A DNA stretch of 64,000 nucleotides from Actinotalea subterranea (GCF_008364845.1 NZ_VTTP01000014.1:1-64000); one strand, 5' to 3'. Shown: positions 16,334 to 25,334, numbered from the stretch's first letter. Notes: generated by a model not told the origin, from the letters alone. Translations and numbers: made by a program.

Positions 16334-19300
16334 ATGCGCTTCACGCTGGACCCGGGCGGCGACGTCGAGATCCCCGACGCCGTCACCCTCGGGCAGTGCC
16401 GCGACGCGCTGGTCCGCCTCACCGGGCGCCACGAGCTGCGGGACGCGCCCCTGTCGGTGGACGGGCGGGCCCTGCCCGACGACCACGTGGCGGGCGCGCC
16501 GCCCTGGGTCGAGGGGTCACGCCTGCGTCTCGTCGGGTGCAGGTGCGACCGCCCGGGCGAGGCAGGCCGCCGCCCGCGGTCCGGCGCCGTGCCCGACGGG
16601 TGCGCCTGCCGGTCGCCGGGCCCGGCGCTCCCGGCACCGTCGGCCCCCTGGTACGTCTCCGTTCTCGCGGGACCGGACGCCGGGCTCGTCGCGGCCCCGG
16701 ACGAAGGCGGCATCGTCCGCGTGGGGCGCACAGCGGCTCCTCCCGCGCGCGGGCTCGTCACCCGGATCCCCTCCCCCGCCGCGCCCTCGGTCCTCCTGCC
16801 GCTGAGCGACCCGGAGGTGTCGCGCGAGCACGCGGTGATCGCCGCACGGTCCGCCGTCCGGCGGGGCAGGCACCGGCTGTGGCGCGTCCGCGACCTCGGC
16901 TCGGCCAACGGCACCCACCTGCGTCGGGGGCACCGGGCGCGACCCCGGCACGTGCGCGCGGGTGACCGGGTCCGCGTCGGCGGCACCACGCTCGTCGTGC
17001 ACGTCGCCGCCGACGCGCACGCACCCGCTCCGGCCGACGGCGCGGGGCCTTCCGGGGAGCGGCTGTCGGCGACCGGGCTGCTCGTGCCGCTCGCGACGTC
17101 CGCGGTCCTCGCGCTCCTGCTCCATAACCCGCTGTTCCTCGTGCTCGCGCTCGCCGGTCCGCTCGCGATGCTCGCCCCGCGGCTCTCCGCACCGGTCACG
17201 CGCCTCGTCGGCCGTCGGGCGGCACGTGCGCGGCGGCAGGTGCCCACCGACGTCGCCGCCGCCTACGCGACGGCACCGACGGCACCCGTCGCCGCGGGTC
17301 CCGCCCGGCGCCGGCGGAGCCGCACAGCTCCGTTCGCGCTGGCACCCGACGCCGGGTCGGTAGCGGTCTCCTCGTGGGGGCACGGCGCACACCCGAACGC
17401 CTCGAGCCTGCGGACGCCGTGGTGGCCGCTCGCACGCGAGGGCCTCGTCGTGGTCGGCGCAGACCACGACGTGCGCGCGACGGCACGGGCGCTCGTCGGC
17501 GCGGTCCTCGTGGATCCCGCCGCACGCGTCACGGTCGTCGACGAGGACGTCCGCGGGTGGGCATGGTGCCGCTGGTCGGACCGCGCGTCGGTGAGCCGTG
17601 CCCCGGCGGGCGGCGCGTCCGCGGGCGGCGGTGCGCAGGCGGGCGGCGGCTCTCGGGCGGATGGCGGCTCTCCCACCCGCGGTGGTCCGTCGACCGGCGG
17701 CCCGACCAGCGCGGGTGGCCCGTGGGGTGGGGACGACCGGACCGGTGGTGCCGGTCCGGCGGACGGCGGGCCGGCCGGGCTCTCGACCCGCGTGGGCCGT
17801 CCGAGGCTGGCGGTCGCCGCCGGCACCGGCACGTGGCGGTCCGCGCTCGACCGCTGGTGGATCGACCGTGACGCCGACGACGCGCTGCTGCTGCTCGCCC
17901 CGCACGGCGGCGAGGTCCCCGCGTGGTGCCGGTGGGTGCTGCACGTGACGGACGACCCCGACGAGGCCCTCCTCGTCGGGCCGCGCGGCGCGGTCCGGGT
18001 CTCGGCACCGATGGCCTCCCTCACGTGGGCCGAGGAGCACGCTCGGCGTCTCCTGGCAGCCGAGCTGCGGGGCCGCGCGTCGACCGCCCCGGCGGGCGCA
18101 GGCGCACCCGGGCACGCGCGGGGCCCCGGCCCCGACCCGGACGCGCCGGCAGGACGTGCACCCGGCACCCGGGGCGCACGTCGCGCCGGCCTGCCCGACC
18201 GCGTCGCGCTGGCCGACCTGGGGCTGCCGTCGGACGTCGACGCCGTGCTCGACCGGTGGCGCGGTTCCGAGCCGCGGCGCGCGCTGACCCGGCTCGCGAC
18301 GCCCGTCGGGGTGGCCCGCTCGGCACCGGCCGACGGGGGCCGGGCGTCGGGCGCCCCCGAGGCGGACGTCCTCGTCCTCGACCTCCTCGCGGACGGACCC
18401 CACGCGCTGGTCGCGGGGACGACGGGTGCGGGCAAGTCGGAGCTGCTCCAGAGCTGGATCCTCGGGCTCGCCCTCGTCCACCCGCCGGGCGAGCTCGCGA
18501 TCCTCCTGGTCGACTACAAGGGCGGGGCGAGCTTCGGCGCGTGCCGAGACCTCCCGCACGTCGTCGGCCAGGTCACCGACCTGGACGCGATCGAGGCGGG
18601 GCGCGCGCTCGACGGCCTGCGCGCCGAGCTGCGCCGGCGCGAGGAGCTGCTCGCGGCCGCGGACGTCGGCGACCTCGAGCAGCTCCGGGCCCGCACCGAC
18701 GGCGAGCCGGCACCCCCGCGTCTGCTCGTCGTCGTCGACGAGTTCCGCGCGTTCACCGAGGACCTGCCGGACTTCGTCCCCGGCCTGGTGCGTGTCGCCG
18801 CCCAGGGACGCTCCCTGGGCATCCACCTCGTGCTCGCGACCCAGCGTCCCGCGGGGGCCGTGAGCGCCCAGATGCGGGCGAACATCAGCCTGCGCGTGTG
18901 CCTGCGTGTCGCCGACGCGGCCGACTCGACCGACGTCGTCGACGTGCCCGACGCCGCCCACCTGCCGTCCGACCGGCCCGGTCGTGCCGTCGTGCGCCGC
19001 GGCGCCCTGCCGCCCGAGGTCGTGCAGACGGCCTGGGCGGCCCTGCCCGGCGGGGCGTGGCACGCGCCGGGCGCCTCCGGAGGGCCGGTCCTCGCGCGCT
19101 GGGTCGAGCCGTTCGTCGACAGCGCCCGTGCCGGTGACGACGCGGCCGATGGCCGGTCACCCCGGTCGGACGGCGGTCGGCACCTCGTCGACCTCGTGCG
19201 CGCCGCTGCGGACGTCGCGGGCTGCCCACCTGCGCGGCCGGTCTGGCTCCCGCCGCTCCCGTCGGTCGTGAGCGCGGACGAGCTGCCCGCACCACCGGGC

Positions 19301-20911
19301 ACAGCCTCGGCGACGACCCTGCCGTTCGGCCTCACGGACCGGCCGCAACGCCAGACGCGCGCCGTGCTCACCTGGGACGCGTCCGCCGGTTGCCTCGTGG
19401 TCGCCGGACGACCGGGCTCGGGCCGCACCACGACCCTGCGGACGCTCGCGCACGCGGCGCTCGAGCGGGGCTGGCACGTGCACGCCGTCCTGGGGGCGGC
19501 CGACCGGACGTGGTCCGGGCTCGGCGCGCGGCACCCGGGCATCGGCACGGTCGTCGACGCGGGCGACCCACGGCGGCTCGCGCGCCTCCTCGTGCTGCTC
19601 GCCGAGGCGCCACCACCGCCGCCCACGGGGAGCCGCGCGCCCGTCCCCGCGACCGCGCCCCCGCACCGCCTGCTCGTCGTGGACGACCTGGCGGCCGTCC
19701 GGGCGGCGCTCGACCGGCTGCCCCGCGGCGCCGGCGCCGACCTGCTCGACACCCTCCTGCGGGACTCCCGACAGCTGCGCCTGGGCGTCGCCGTCGCCGG
19801 CGGCCCGCACGACCTGGCGCGCCTCCTCGCGCACGCGGCGCAGCGCTGGGTGCTCGCGGTCAACGACCCGCACGACGCCGCCCTGCTGGGCGTCCCTGCG
19901 AGCCTCGCCCTGACCGCCGGCCCACCCGGGCGGGGCGTGAACGTCGGCCCCACCGACGACGTCGGCGAGCGCGCACAGGTCGCGCTCCCGGCTGCCGAGC
20001 ACTGCCCCGCGCCCTCGGCACAGCGCTCACCACGGCCGTCGGGACCGGCCGCGGCGCCCGGCCCGTCACCCGCCGCGTCACCGTCCGGTGCGCCGCCCGC
20101 CATGCACGTCGCAGCGCTGCCCGAGGACGTTCCTCTCGCTCGGCTCACCGAGGTGTCGGGCACCGGTGGGGCGTGCACCACCACCGGGGCATGCGCGGCC
20201 GACACGGGGGTCCCCCGTGTCCCCGTGGGGCGCGGCGGCGACGACGCCGGCGTGATGCTGCTCGACGTCGCTCGCGGGGCGCTCGTGGTCGGCCCGGGCG
20301 GGTCGGGCCGCTCCGCCGCGCTCGCGACGATCGCCCTGGGTCTGCGCGACGGCGGGTCCGACGTCCTCGTCGCCGCACGGTCGGGCCCCCTCGCGGACGT
20401 CGGCCGAGCGGGCGCCGTGCGCTGGGCTGCGACGCCTGCCGCGCTGAGCGCCGCGCTCGCCGCGCTCCGGTCACCCACCGCGACTGCGTCCGAGGGAGGC
20501 GGCCCCGACAGGGGCCCAGGGGCTCCGCGGCCGACCGTCGTCGTGGTCGACGACCTCGACCTCGTCGCCGCGGCAGCGCCCGAGGTCGACGAGGCGCTGG
20601 CCGCGTGGATCGGTGCGGCGGAGGGCGGCGACAGCGCGTGCCCCCGGGTGGTCGCCGCCGCACGGACCGACCGCGCGGCATCCGCGTACCGCGGCGCGCT
20701 GGCGGGCCTGCGCTGGTGCGGGACCGTCCTCGTCCTGTCGCCGACGAGCCCCGGCTCCGCCGACCTCGCCGGCGTCGACCTGTCGTTGGCCGTCGACCCG
20801 GCCCGCCCCCGCATGCCTGGGCGCGGTGTCGTCGTCGACGCGGCGGGCACCCGTCCCGTGCAGGTCGCCCGGCCACCCGACGCACCGGTGTCGCGCATCA
20901 GCTCCCGGTGA
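16334..20911 (+). CDS. FHA domain-containing FtsK/SpoIIIE-type ATPase, EssC/EccC-like
   Basis: 1525 aa. A short N-terminal domain is followed by an FHA domain (about residues 150-220; VSREHAVIAARS, LGSANGTHLR), then two close membrane segments (LLVPLATSAVLALLLHNPLFLV region, about 245-285), a Gly-rich linker near residue 425-480, and three P-loop modules. Module 1 is intact: Walker A TGAGKS near 696, LLVDYKGG, Walker B LLVVVDEF near 798, ATQRPAGAVSAQMRANI. Modules 2 (GRPGSGRTT, near 1024) and 3 (GPGGSGRSA, near 1319) keep P-loops but are more divergent. This FHA-TM-ATPase order resembles EssC of type VII secretion, which pumps WXG100-type proteins across the membrane. No esxA, eccB, eccD or mycP homologue is visible within the window. 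Confidence 0.88.
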   Translation: MRFTLDPGGDVEIPDAVTLGQCRDALVRLTGRHELRDAPLSVDGRALPDDHVAGAPPWVEGSRLRLVGCRCDRPGEAGRRPRSGAVPDGCACRSPGPALPAPSAPWYVSVLAGPDAGLVAAPDEGGIVRVGRTAAPPARGLVTRIPSPAAPSVLLPLSDPEVSREHAVIAARSAVRRGRHRLWRVRDLGSANGTHLRRGHRARPRHVRAGDRVRVGGTTLVVHVAADAHAPAPADGAGPSGERLSATGLLVPLATSAVLALLLHNPLFLVLALAGPLAMLAPRLSAPVTRLVGRRAARARRQVPTDVAAAYATAPTAPVAAGPARRRRSRTAPFALAPDAGSVAVSSWGHGAHPNASSLRTPWWPLAREGLVVVGADHDVRATARALVGAVLVDPAARVTVVDEDVRGWAWCRWSDRASVSRAPAGGASAGGGAQAGGGSRADGGSPTRGGPSTGGPTSAGGPWGGDDRTGGAGPADGGPAGLSTRVGRPRLAVAAGTGTWRSALDRWWIDRDADDALLLLAPHGGEVPAWCRWVLHVTDDPDEALLVGPRGAVRVSAPMASLTWAEEHARRLLAAELRGRASTAPAGAGAPGHARGPGPDPDAPAGRAPGTRGARRAGLPDRVALADLGLPSDVDAVLDRWRGSEPRRALTRLATPVGVARSAPADGGRASGAPEADVLVLDLLADGPHALVAGTTGAGKSELLQSWILGLALVHPPGELAILLVDYKGGASFGACRDLPHVVGQVTDLDAIEAGRALDGLRAELRRREELLAAADVGDLEQLRARTDGEPAPPRLLVVVDEFRAFTEDLPDFVPGLVRVAAQGRSLGIHLVLATQRPAGAVSAQMRANISLRVCLRVADAADSTDVVDVPDAAHLPSDRPGRAVVRRGALPPEVVQTAWAALPGGAWHAPGASGGPVLARWVEPFVDSARAGDDAADGRSPRSDGGRHLVDLVRAAADVAGCPPARPVWLPPLPSVVSADELPAPPGTASATTLPFGLTDRPQRQTRAVLTWDASAGCLVVAGRPGSGRTTTLRTLAHAALERGWHVHAVLGAADRTWSGLGARHPGIGTVVDAGDPRRLARLLVLLAEAPPPPPTGSRAPVPATAPPHRLLVVDDLAAVRAALDRLPRGAGADLLDTLLRDSRQLRLGVAVAGGPHDLARLLAHAAQRWVLAVNDPHDAALLGVPASLALTAGPPGRGVNVGPTDDVGERAQVALPAAEHCPAPSAQRSPRPSGPAAAPGPSPAASPSGAPPAMHVAALPEDVPLARLTEVSGTGGACTTTGACAADTGVPRVPVGRGGDDAGVMLLDVARGALVVGPGGSGRSAALATIALGLRDGGSDVLVAARSGPLADVGRAGAVRWAATPAALSAALAALRSPTATASEGGGPDRGPGAPRPTVVVVDDLDLVAAAAPEVDEALAAWIGAAEGGDSACPRVVAAARTDRAASAYRGALAGLRWCGTVLVLSPTSPGSADLAGVDLSLAVDPARPRMPGRGVVVDAAGTRPVQVARPPDAPVSRISSR

Positions 20912-21332
20912 CAGGCTCCGTCCCCACGGGCCTCACGAGCACCGCCGTCGTGACGACGGCGGCTGCGAGCGCCACCCAGGCGACTGCCGCGGTCGCGACC
21001 GCGGGCCCGACCTGGAGGACCGTGACCGCGGTCGCGCCCTGGAGCACCTGCCACGTCACGAGAGGCGCACGGGCCCCGCGGCGCCCCTGCCGGTGCAGGC
21101 GCGCGAGCCCCACGAGCGCTGCCGCGACGCCGAGCGCGAAGACGATGAGGAACAGGGAGACGCCGAGGCTCGGCGTGCCCTCCGCCACCAGCCGCACGGT
21201 CCACACGAGCCCCAGGACCCCGAGCGACACGGCCTCTGCGAGCACGAGGACCACCGCTGCACGGAGGGCCACCGAGGCCCCGGCGGACGGGCTGTCGTCA
21301 CCGGCGGTACCGGTCGAGATGCGTCGCGACAT
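20898..21332 (-). CDS. Small four-helix membrane protein, function unknown
   Basis: 144 aa with a charged N-terminus and four predicted membrane segments (AAVVLVLAEAVSLGVLGLVW; LFLIVFALGVAAALVGLARL; LQGATAVTVLQVGPAV; AAVAWVALAAAVVTTAVLV). I do not recognise a named family. It converges on the FHA-FtsK gene and overlaps its 3' end by 14 bp. The ATG is 6 nt after TAGGCT on the minus strand, which supports the start and a leaderless transcript divergent from whiB1. Confidence 0.75.
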   Translation of the reverse strand: MSRRISTGTAGDDSPSAGASVALRAAVVLVLAEAVSLGVLGLVWTVRLVAEGTPSLGVSLFLIVFALGVAAALVGLARLHRQGRRGARAPLVTWQVLQGATAVTVLQVGPAVATAAVAWVALAAAVVTTAVLVRPVGTEPVTGS

Positions 21333-21338
21333 GCGCCG

Positions 21339-21344
21339 AGCCTA
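21339..21344 (-). promoter_or_regulatory. -10 box TAGGCT, leaderless promoter of the small membrane protein gene
   Basis: TAGGCT on the minus strand, 6 nt, then ATG. Confidence 0.5.
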
Positions 21345-21556
21345 GGTCCGCGCAATACTCGTGAAGCGGCCTGCTGTCCATGGAATCGGTGTGACCAACG
21401 CCTCACCTGTGATGTGGCTGAAACCTTCCCGTTACCCCTTGTGCACCTGCAGTCCGCATGTGACGCTTGTTTCAGTCATAGGACGTTCGCACGACCCCCC
21501 ATTAGCCCTTGCCCCTGATCGGGGCTGGCTAACCGCGTGCCCTGAGGAGATGCCTG
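21345..21556 (+). promoter_or_regulatory. Regulatory region upstream of whiB1
   Basis: This gap is markedly richer in A and T than its surroundings (for example around 21415-21510), as expected for a strong regulated promoter. Ribosome binding is by GAGGAG about 9 nt before the ATG at 21557. I could not assign a -35/-10 pair with confidence. A TGTGA...TCACC pair at 21390-21407 is spaced 2 bp too wide for a canonical CRP site. Confidence 0.4.
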
Positions 21557-21805
21557 ATGGATTGGCGCCACCGCGCTGCCTGCCTGGACGAGGACCCGGA
21601 GCTGTTCTTCCCGATCGGGAACACCGGGCCCGCCCTGCAGCAGATCGATGAGGCGAAGGCCGTCTGCCGTCGCTGTCCCGTCGTCGACACGTGCCTGAAG
21701 TGGGCGCTCGAGTCCGGCCAGGACGCCGGCGTCTGGGGCGGCCTCTCCGAGGACGAGCGCCGCGCCCTCAAGCGCCGCACGGCCCGCGCCCGCCGCGCCG
21801 GCTGA
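21557..21805 (+). CDS. whiB1: WhiB-family iron-sulfur transcriptional regulator, WhiB1 type
   Basis: 82 aa with the four cluster-binding cysteines at 9, 37, 40 and 46 (C-x27-C-x2-C-x5-C), the GVWGG turn and a basic C-terminal helix (ERRALKRRTARARR). Start MDWRH, motif LFFPIGNTGPAL and overall length match WhiB1 closely. WhiB1 carries a [4Fe-4S] cluster that reacts with NO and binds the primary sigma factor to control transcription. Its neighbour across a terminator is a PdtaS-type kinase, the same pairing as in mycobacteria, which supports orthology. Confidence 0.95.
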   Translation: MDWRHRAACLDEDPELFFPIGNTGPALQQIDEAKAVCRRCPVVDTCLKWALESGQDAGVWGGLSEDERRALKRRTARARRAG

Positions 21806-21840
21806 CCCACCCCGCCTCCGCACGGAGGCCAGCCAGACCC

Positions 21841-21880
21841 CGACGACCCCGGGCCCGCGCGCAGCGGCCCGGGGTCGTCG
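21841..21880. terminator. Strong hairpin between whiB1 and pdtaS
   Basis: Perfect 15-bp stem CGACGACCCCGGGCC / GGCCCGGGGTCGTCG with a 10-nt loop, 35 bp after the whiB1 stop. It can act on both strands. No clear T tract. Confidence 0.7.
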
Positions 21881-21996
21881 CACGTCCGGAGCAGCTCAGG
21901 CCGAGGTGCGCACCGTCGGCCCGACCCGCGTCGGCGCACGGCGGCCGAACCCGCGACCTGCCGCCCCGACCGGCCCGTGGGCTCGGTCCGCCGACG

Positions 21997-23481
21997 TCAC
22001 ACGCCGTCGCGGCCCAGCTTGCGCTCGCGCAGGTCGACCTCCAGCACGACCTGCGTCCCACCGCCCGGCCGGGCCGTCCAGTCGATGCGGCCGCGGAGCT
22101 CGTTGCGGATCAGGGTCCCCACGATCTGCGTGCCCAGGCCGGTCATGGGCCCCGTCGCGTCGGCCGGCAGGCCCACGCCGTCGTCGGCCACGACCGAGCG
22201 CAGGTGCGAGCCCGTGCGCTCGGCGATGATCTCGACCGTCCCCGTCCGGCCGCCGGCGAACCCGTGCTCGACCGCGTTCGTGACCAGCTCGGTCAGGACC
22301 AGCGCGAGGGCCGTCGCGTCCTCCGCCGGGACCATGCCGAACGTCCCCGTGCGCACGGTGCGGACCGAGGCGCCGGCCGAGGCGACGTCCGCGGCGAGGC
22401 GCAGGCTCCGGTCGACCAGTGTGTCGAAGTCGACGGTCTCGTCGAGCGCCTGGGACAGCGTCTCGTGGACCTGGGCGATCGTCGTCACGCGACGCATCGC
22501 CTCGAAGAGCGCCTCCCGCGCCTCGGCCGACGTCATCCGCCGCGCCTGAAGGCGGAGCAGCGCCGCGACCGTCTGCAGGTTGTTCTTGACCCGGTGGTGG
22601 ATCTCCCGGATGGTCGCGTCCTTGGTGATGAGCTCGCGCTCCCGGCGCCGGAGCTCCGAGACGTCCCGGCACAGGAGCACCGCACCCACGCGCTGCCCGT
22701 GCTCGGTGAGCGGGACCGCGCGCAGCGACAGGCACACGCCGCGAGCCTCGACGTCCGTGCGCCACGGCGCCCTGCCCATGACGACGAGCGGCAGCGACTC
22801 GTCCATCGTCGTGCTCTCCTCGAGGAGCTCCGTGGTCACCTCGGCGAGCGAGCGCCCGACGAGCGACCCCAGGACGCCGAAGCGGTGGAAGCAGCTCAGG
22901 GCGTTCGGGCTCGCGTACAGCACCTCGCCCTCGGAGTTGAGCCGGATGAGCCCGTCGCCGACGCGTGGCGCACCGCGCCGCGGACCCGTCGGCGCGTTGG
23001 GCGACGGGAACTCGCCACGGGAGATCATGGCGACGAGGTCGTCCGCGGACTCGACGTAGTTGAGCTCGAGCCGGCTCGGCGTCCGGGCGCCGCCCAGGTT
23101 CGTCTGTCGCGCGACCACGGCGATCGGACGCCCGCCGTGGACCACGGGCACGGCCTCCTCACGCACCGCGTAGGTGCCGAACCACCGCGGCTCGCGCGAG
23201 CGCTGGATGCGCACCTCGTCGAGCGCGCGCTCGAGCTGGGGCCGCTGGCCGTCGGGGGCGCTGCTGCCGACGATGTCGTCGTAGTGGACGGTGGCACCCG
23301 TCGACGGGCGCGCCTGCGCCACGGCGACGTAGTCGCCCGTGCGGGTCGGCAGCCACAGGACGAGGTCCGCGAACGCGAGGTCCGAGATCAGCTGCCAGTC
23401 GCCGACGAGGAGGTGCAGCCACTCGACGTCGGCGGGGCCGAGGTCGGAGTGGCGGGAGACCAGGTCGCTGAGGGTGGACAC
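21997..23481 (-). CDS. pdtaS: PdtaS-type cytoplasmic sensor histidine kinase (GAF-PAS-HisKA_2)
   Basis: 494 aa, no membrane segment. N-terminal GAF-like domain (STLSDLVSRHSDLGPADVEW ... LLVGDWQLISDLAFADLVLW), a PAS domain (GDGLIRLNSEGEVLYASPNALS), then the HisKA_2 box ITKDATIREIHHRVKNNLQT (phospho-acceptor His in IHHRVKNN) and HATPase (LTELVTNAVEHGF; DDGVGLP). Wording and domain order match mycobacterial PdtaS, which phosphorylates the RNA-binding antiterminator PdtaR and senses c-di-GMP, copper or NO. No pdtaR is visible here. The GTG start is chosen because TAGGCT lies 7 nt before it; the frame stays open far upstream but through the next gene's antisense strand. Confidence 0.94.
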   Translation of the reverse strand: MSTLSDLVSRHSDLGPADVEWLHLLVGDWQLISDLAFADLVLWLPTRTGDYVAVAQARPSTGATVHYDDIVGSSAPDGQRPQLERALDEVRIQRSREPRWFGTYAVREEAVPVVHGGRPIAVVARQTNLGGARTPSRLELNYVESADDLVAMISRGEFPSPNAPTGPRRGAPRVGDGLIRLNSEGEVLYASPNALSCFHRFGVLGSLVGRSLAEVTTELLEESTTMDESLPLVVMGRAPWRTDVEARGVCLSLRAVPLTEHGQRVGAVLLCRDVSELRRRERELITKDATIREIHHRVKNNLQTVAALLRLQARRMTSAEAREALFEAMRRVTTIAQVHETLSQALDETVDFDTLVDRSLRLAADVASAGASVRTVRTGTFGMVPAEDATALALVLTELVTNAVEHGFAGGRTGTVEIIAERTGSHLRSVVADDGVGLPADATGPMTGLGTQIVGTLIRNELRGRIDWTARPGGGTQVVLEVDLRERKLGRDGV

Positions 23482-23488
23482 GCTCGAA

Positions 23489-23494
23489 AGCCTA
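23489..23494 (-). promoter_or_regulatory. -10 box TAGGCT, leaderless promoter of pdtaS
   Basis: TAGGCT on the minus strand with 7 nt to the GTG; decides the pdtaS start. Confidence 0.55.
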
Positions 23495-23553
23495 GGTGCA
23501 GGAGCGCGCGGAGTTGTTAGCCTCAGTCCACCGTCCACATCCCGGAGGCATCG

Positions 23554-24048
23554 GTGCACCTGTCCGCCCAGGCTCGATACGCAGCCGACCTCCCGCGCGT
23601 CGTCGCGATGCTCGCGGACGAGGAGTTCGTGGCCGCCAAGGTCCGTGCCTCGGGAGCGCTGAGCCAGCAGGTCGACGTCGTCGGCGAGGCCGAGGGCGCG
23701 TTCACGGTCACGACGCGACGCCAGATGCCGACGACGGGCATCCCCGCGCAGTTCCGCTCGCTCGTGGGCTCGAGCCTCGAGGTCCGCCAGGTCGAGGCGT
23801 GGGAGGCTCCGGAGCCCGGCGGCCGGCACGGCACCGTCGTGGTCGAGATCACGGGTGCGCCCGTGCGGCTGACGGGCACCATGCGCCTCGTGACCGAGCC
23901 CGACGGGACGACCGTGCACCACCTCGACGGCGAGCTCAAGGCGTCGCTGCCCCTCTTCGCCGCGGCCGTCGAGGACGCGACGGCGACGGCCGTCCGCGAC
24001 GCCGTGGCCGCCGAGGAGCGCGTCGGCAAGGCCTGGCTCGAGGCGTAG
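23554..24048 (+). CDS. DUF2505 family protein (SRPBCC-like)
   Basis: 164 aa soluble protein. It starts HLSAQARYAADLPRVVAML, has TTRRQMPTTGIPAQFRS and ends with a long helix (FAAAVEDATATAVRDAVAAE), the layout of the DUF2505 family, which folds like START/SRPBCC hydrophobic-ligand domains. No function is established. GTG start with GGAGG 8 nt upstream. It is divergent from pdtaS with only 72 bp between the two start codons. Confidence 0.8.
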   Translation: MHLSAQARYAADLPRVVAMLADEEFVAAKVRASGALSQQVDVVGEAEGAFTVTTRRQMPTTGIPAQFRSLVGSSLEVRQVEAWEAPEPGGRHGTVVVEITGAPVRLTGTMRLVTEPDGTTVHHLDGELKASLPLFAAAVEDATATAVRDAVAAEERVGKAWLEA

Positions 24049-24103
24049 CGGCAGGGCCCGCGGACCGCGCGACCACGCGCGTCGCGGCCCCGCCGGACCC
24101 GTG

Positions 24104-24155
24104 TTGACACGTCCCCGTGCGAGCACGAGACTGCTCCCCGGTGGGATCGCTCTCA
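24104..24155 (+). promoter_or_regulatory. Promoter and CebR/LacI-type operator of the LacI regulator gene
   Basis: TTGACA at 24104-24109 is a clear -35. TGGGATCGCTCTCA at 24142-24155 matches 12 of 14 positions of the inverted repeat TGGGAGCGCTCCCA bound by actinobacterial CebR/BxlR-type LacI regulators. It lies 54 bp upstream of the regulator's own ATG, so autoregulation is likely. Confidence 0.6.
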
Positions 24156-24209
24156 TGCACCGGCGCAGAGACCGGGCACGCCCGCACGAGTGAGACGGAG
24201 AGGGGCCCG

Positions 24210-25250
24210 ATGACGCAGGACGGGCCCGAGCGACCGGCCAACCTGCCGCACGCCCCCACGCTCGAGGAGGTCGCCGACCTCGCCGGGGTCTCCCGGTCCA
24301 CGGCGTCGCGCGCCATCAACGGAGGGCTCAAGGTCAGTCCGGAGGCCCAGGCGGCCGTGGACGCGGCCGTCGCCGAGCTGGGCTACACGCCCAACCGTGC
24401 GGCCCGGACCCTCGTCACGCGCCGCACCGACTCGATCGCGCTCGTCGTGCCCGAGCCCGACGAGAAGGTGCTCAACGACCCGTACTTCGCCGGGACCCTG
24501 CAGGGGCTCAGCGCAGCCCTCGCGGAGACGGAGATCCAGCTCATCCTGCTCATCGCGCGGCGAGGGGACGAGGCGCACCGGACCACGCGCTACCTGCGCA
24601 ACGGGCACGTCGACGGCGCCGTGATCGTCTCCCACCACCGCGACGACGCGCTCGAGTCCGTGCTCGCGCAGTCCCGCCTGCCCTGCGTGTTCGTCGGACG
24701 CCCGTGGACCACGCCGCGGCCCGTCCAGTACGTCGACGTGAACAACTACCTCGGTGGCCGTCGCGCGACGGAGCACCTCATCGCGACGGGCTGCCGCCGC
24801 ATCGCGACGATCGCCGGTCCGCTCGACATGGCGGCCGGCGTCGACCGCCTCGCCGGGTGGCGTCAGGCGCTCCAGGACGCGCACCTGTCGGACACCGCGA
24901 TGGTGCGCGGCGACTTCACGGCCGCCAGCGGGGCGGCGGCCACCGAGCAGCTGCTCGCCGCCCACCCGGACGTCGACGGGCTCTTCGCTGCGTCCGACCT
25001 CATGGCGTCGGGCGCACTGGGCGTGCTGGCACGCCACGGGCGGCGGGTTCCGCAGGACGTCCGGGTCATCGGCTTCGACGACCTGGGCGTCGCGGCGTCG
25101 ACCAACCCGCCCCTGACCACGATGGCCAACCCCGTGGTCGAGATGAGCCGGGTGGCGGGCGAGCTCCTCCTCGAGCAGATCGCGCGGCGCGCCACGAGCG
25201 TCGAGCCGCGCATCTTCAGCGCCGAGGTCGTCGTACGCGAGTCCGCCTGA
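24210..25250 (+). CDS. LacI-family transcriptional regulator
   Basis: 346 aa. LacI helix-turn-helix TLEEVADLAGVSRSTASRAING with hinge helix YTPNRAARTLVTRRT, then a periplasmic-binding-protein-like sugar-sensing domain (DSIALVVPEPDE ... NNYLGGRRATEHLI ... GLFAASDLMASGALGVLARHG ... VIGFDDLGVAASTNPPLTTMANP). The effector is probably a mono- or oligosaccharide but no sugar gene flanks it. The ATG is chosen because GGAGAGGGG precedes it; an upstream GTG would place the predicted operator inside the coding region. Confidence 0.93.
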   Translation: MTQDGPERPANLPHAPTLEEVADLAGVSRSTASRAINGGLKVSPEAQAAVDAAVAELGYTPNRAARTLVTRRTDSIALVVPEPDEKVLNDPYFAGTLQGLSAALAETEIQLILLIARRGDEAHRTTRYLRNGHVDGAVIVSHHRDDALESVLAQSRLPCVFVGRPWTTPRPVQYVDVNNYLGGRRATEHLIATGCRRIATIAGPLDMAAGVDRLAGWRQALQDAHLSDTAMVRGDFTAASGAAATEQLLAAHPDVDGLFAASDLMASGALGVLARHGRRVPQDVRVIGFDDLGVAASTNPPLTTMANPVVEMSRVAGELLLEQIARRATSVEPRIFSAEVVVRESA

Positions 25251-25334
25251 CCCCGCCCGCGTCCGTGGCCGCGACCGTCAGCGCGGCGAGGGCCGTGGCC
25301 GGAATCCTCACCGTGGCCGTGGCAGGCTGACCGC

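Noticed and set aside
21390-21407. TGTGA...TCACC pair upstream of whiB1 as a CRP site
   Set aside because: The half-sites are separated by 8 bp instead of 6, so it does not fit the canonical site, although mycobacterial whiB1 is CRP-controlled.
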